Of a stretch of DNA of 33,702 nucleotides, positions 33,127 through 33,702 are shown one piece after another (position 1 is the first letter of the stretch; every line of letters starts with the position of its first letter). The stretch is from positions 1 through 33,702 of the forward strand of contig CALVAA010000021.1 in assembly GCA_944325315.1 (NCBI GenBank). Direction: 5' to 3'. The notes below the pieces were generated by a model that was not told the origin of the DNA, did no database searches, and was given only the letters and a program-made list of their open reading frames with translations. The position numbers were made by a program, and so were the translations under genes. This stretch comes from Candidatus Gastranaerophilales bacterium. Its GTDB lineage: Bacteria; Cyanobacteriota; Vampirovibrionia; Gastranaerophilales; Gastranaerophilaceae.

Positions 33127-33438
33127 AAAAGTTCTGATATATTTATGTGCTAAAATCAGATCTTCTTTTTTTAGCACTTCAAGCATTTGTATTATTTCAT
33201 TTTTTAAATTTTCTGATTCATCTAAATGATAAAATTCAAAAAAATCTTTAGGTTCAACTTTGAGCGCTCTTGAAAGTCTGTCTATTAAATCCGGGGAGGG
33301 AAAGTTTTTTCCTCCTTCAATACAGCTTATGTGTTTGTCATCGACATTTACAAGCTCAGCCAGCCCGGCCTGGGTATAACCTCTTTTTTTTCTGTATTCT
33401 TTTACTTTTTTACCGAATAAAATTTTAATATTACTCAT
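33118..33438 (-). CDS. XRE-family transcriptional repressor
   Basis: A 106-aa regulator. Residues 8-62 are the helix-turn-helix: VKEYRKKRGYTQAGLAELVN, then VDDKHISCIEGGKNFPSPDL with the recognition helix, and LSRALKVEPKDFF. The C-terminal 40 residues form a charged helical dimerisation tail. A GAGGGA Shine-Dalgarno lies 5 nt before ATG. It is divergent from the prepilin gene at 33596; the 157-bp gap holds a perfect palindrome and repeated TAGGT half-sites, so it probably represses that promoter and its own. Its end overlaps the DprA-like gene by 9 bp. Confidence 0.9.
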   Translation of the reverse strand: MSNIKILFGKKVKEYRKKRGYTQAGLAELVNVDDKHISCIEGGKNFPSPDLIDRLSRALKVEPKDFFEFYHLDESENLKNEIIQMLEVLKKEDLILAHKYIRTFLI

Positions 33439-33460
33439 TTTTCCCTCATTAATATTCTAT

Positions 33461-33556
33461 ATAGGTTTGTTTTTTTAAAAAATGTAATATTAGGTAATTT
33501 ATTGACAATAAATTACCTATTTGATAGAATTCATGACAAGATAGGTAAAAATAGGT
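33461..33556. promoter_or_regulatory. Operator cluster and prepilin promoter
   Basis: TAGGTAATTTATTG (33491-33504) and its exact complement CAATAAATTACCTA (33506-33519) flank one base. The centre contains TTGACA (33502-33507), and TAGAAT (33525-33530) follows at 17 bp, so the plus-strand promoter is covered by the palindrome. Further ATAGGT sites stand at 33461, 33541 and 33551, the last two 10 bp apart (one helical turn). This is a typical layout for an autoregulated XRE repressor. Confidence 0.75.
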
Positions 33557-33595
33557 CATTTTTTGCACTTAATTGACAGAAAAGTTAGGAATACT

Positions 33596-33702
33596 ATGAA
33601 AAAAGCTTTTTCACTTGTTGAAATATTGATTTCACTTATTGTGATATCTTGTATTGTTGCGGCGTTTGCTCCGCTATTTACAAAAAAAGTAAGCGGAAGT
33701 CT
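33596..33702 (+). CDS. Prepilin-type protein, cut by window edge
   Basis: ATG at 33596 has AGGA 6 nt upstream. The 35 visible codons read MKKAFSLVEILISLIVISCI and VAAFAPLFTKKVSG: a short basic leader, Phe at +1, Glu at +5 and a hydrophobic helix, the prepilin signal. The residue before the cut is Ala4 instead of the usual Gly, which prepilin peptidases accept less well. The gene is controlled from the operator region upstream. It is probably a minor pilin or pseudopilin; the rest is outside the window. Confidence 0.85.
   Translation, partial: MKKAFSLVEILISLIVISCIVAAFAPLFTKKVSGS

Overview
The window is AT-rich (visibly about 30% GC), densely coded DNA from a diderm, flagellated bacterium. The best fit is a gut-type Melainabacteria/Gastranaerophilales (Vampirovibrionia) lineage in the cyanobacterial phylum. 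The main support is the DprA-like protein at 32560-33126, which reads like the short 'recombination-mediator protein A' family of cyanobacteria. An outer-membrane autotransporter and an MCE lipid-transport protein indicate an outer membrane, and the flagellar and type IV prepilin genes sit in an otherwise Cyanobacteria-like background. The taxon is an inference from recalled family resemblance, not a database search.

Layout, left to right. 1-1658 (-): start of a large acidic protein that enters a Thr/Pro/Glu repeat at the left edge. 1764-5095: a LipM-like octanoyltransferase, a small conserved-looking protein, a degenerate histidine kinase and a GT39-type membrane glycosyltransferase whose C-terminus lies in another frame. 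5209-7192: a type IV prepilin convergent with type I glutamine synthetase. 7296-12163: a divergent flagellar cluster, with fliN, fliL and a periplasmic protein leftward, and fliJ, a FliK-like protein, a rod/hook protein and a secreted protein rightward. Then tRNA-Lys(CTT) and about 0.8 kb of gene-poor sequence with hairpin repeats.

13166-20800: a membrane protein; a membrane-free FlhA cytoplasmic-domain protein; a CDF cation exporter; a LysR regulator divergent from two alpha/beta hydrolases and a DUF3737 beta-helix protein, with palindromic operators between them; and a GNAT-like protein. 20806-24988: a Pmp-like autotransporter, a DnaQ-type exonuclease with a clamp-binding motif, and an MCE protein. 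24997-28017 (-): a GtrA flippase, a HAD-nucleotidyltransferase fusion, a decayed membrane-protein gene and a TIM-barrel isomerase, probably surface-glycan functions. 28047-33702: a small Cys-rich protein, trmD-rimM, a frameshifted XRE regulator, pcrA, the DprA-like protein, and an XRE repressor divergent from a prepilin gene whose promoter lies inside a perfect 29-bp palindrome.

The most unusual items are: the soluble FlhA-C paralogue with an extra N-terminal domain and coiled coil; a FliK-like protein far shorter than usual; single-base frameshifts at homopolymers in two genes plus a third broken gene; two regulator/operator modules in which a perfect palindrome contains the -35 box; and a recurring arrangement of a -10 box 6-8 nt before the ATG without a Shine-Dalgarno, predicting leaderless mRNAs.
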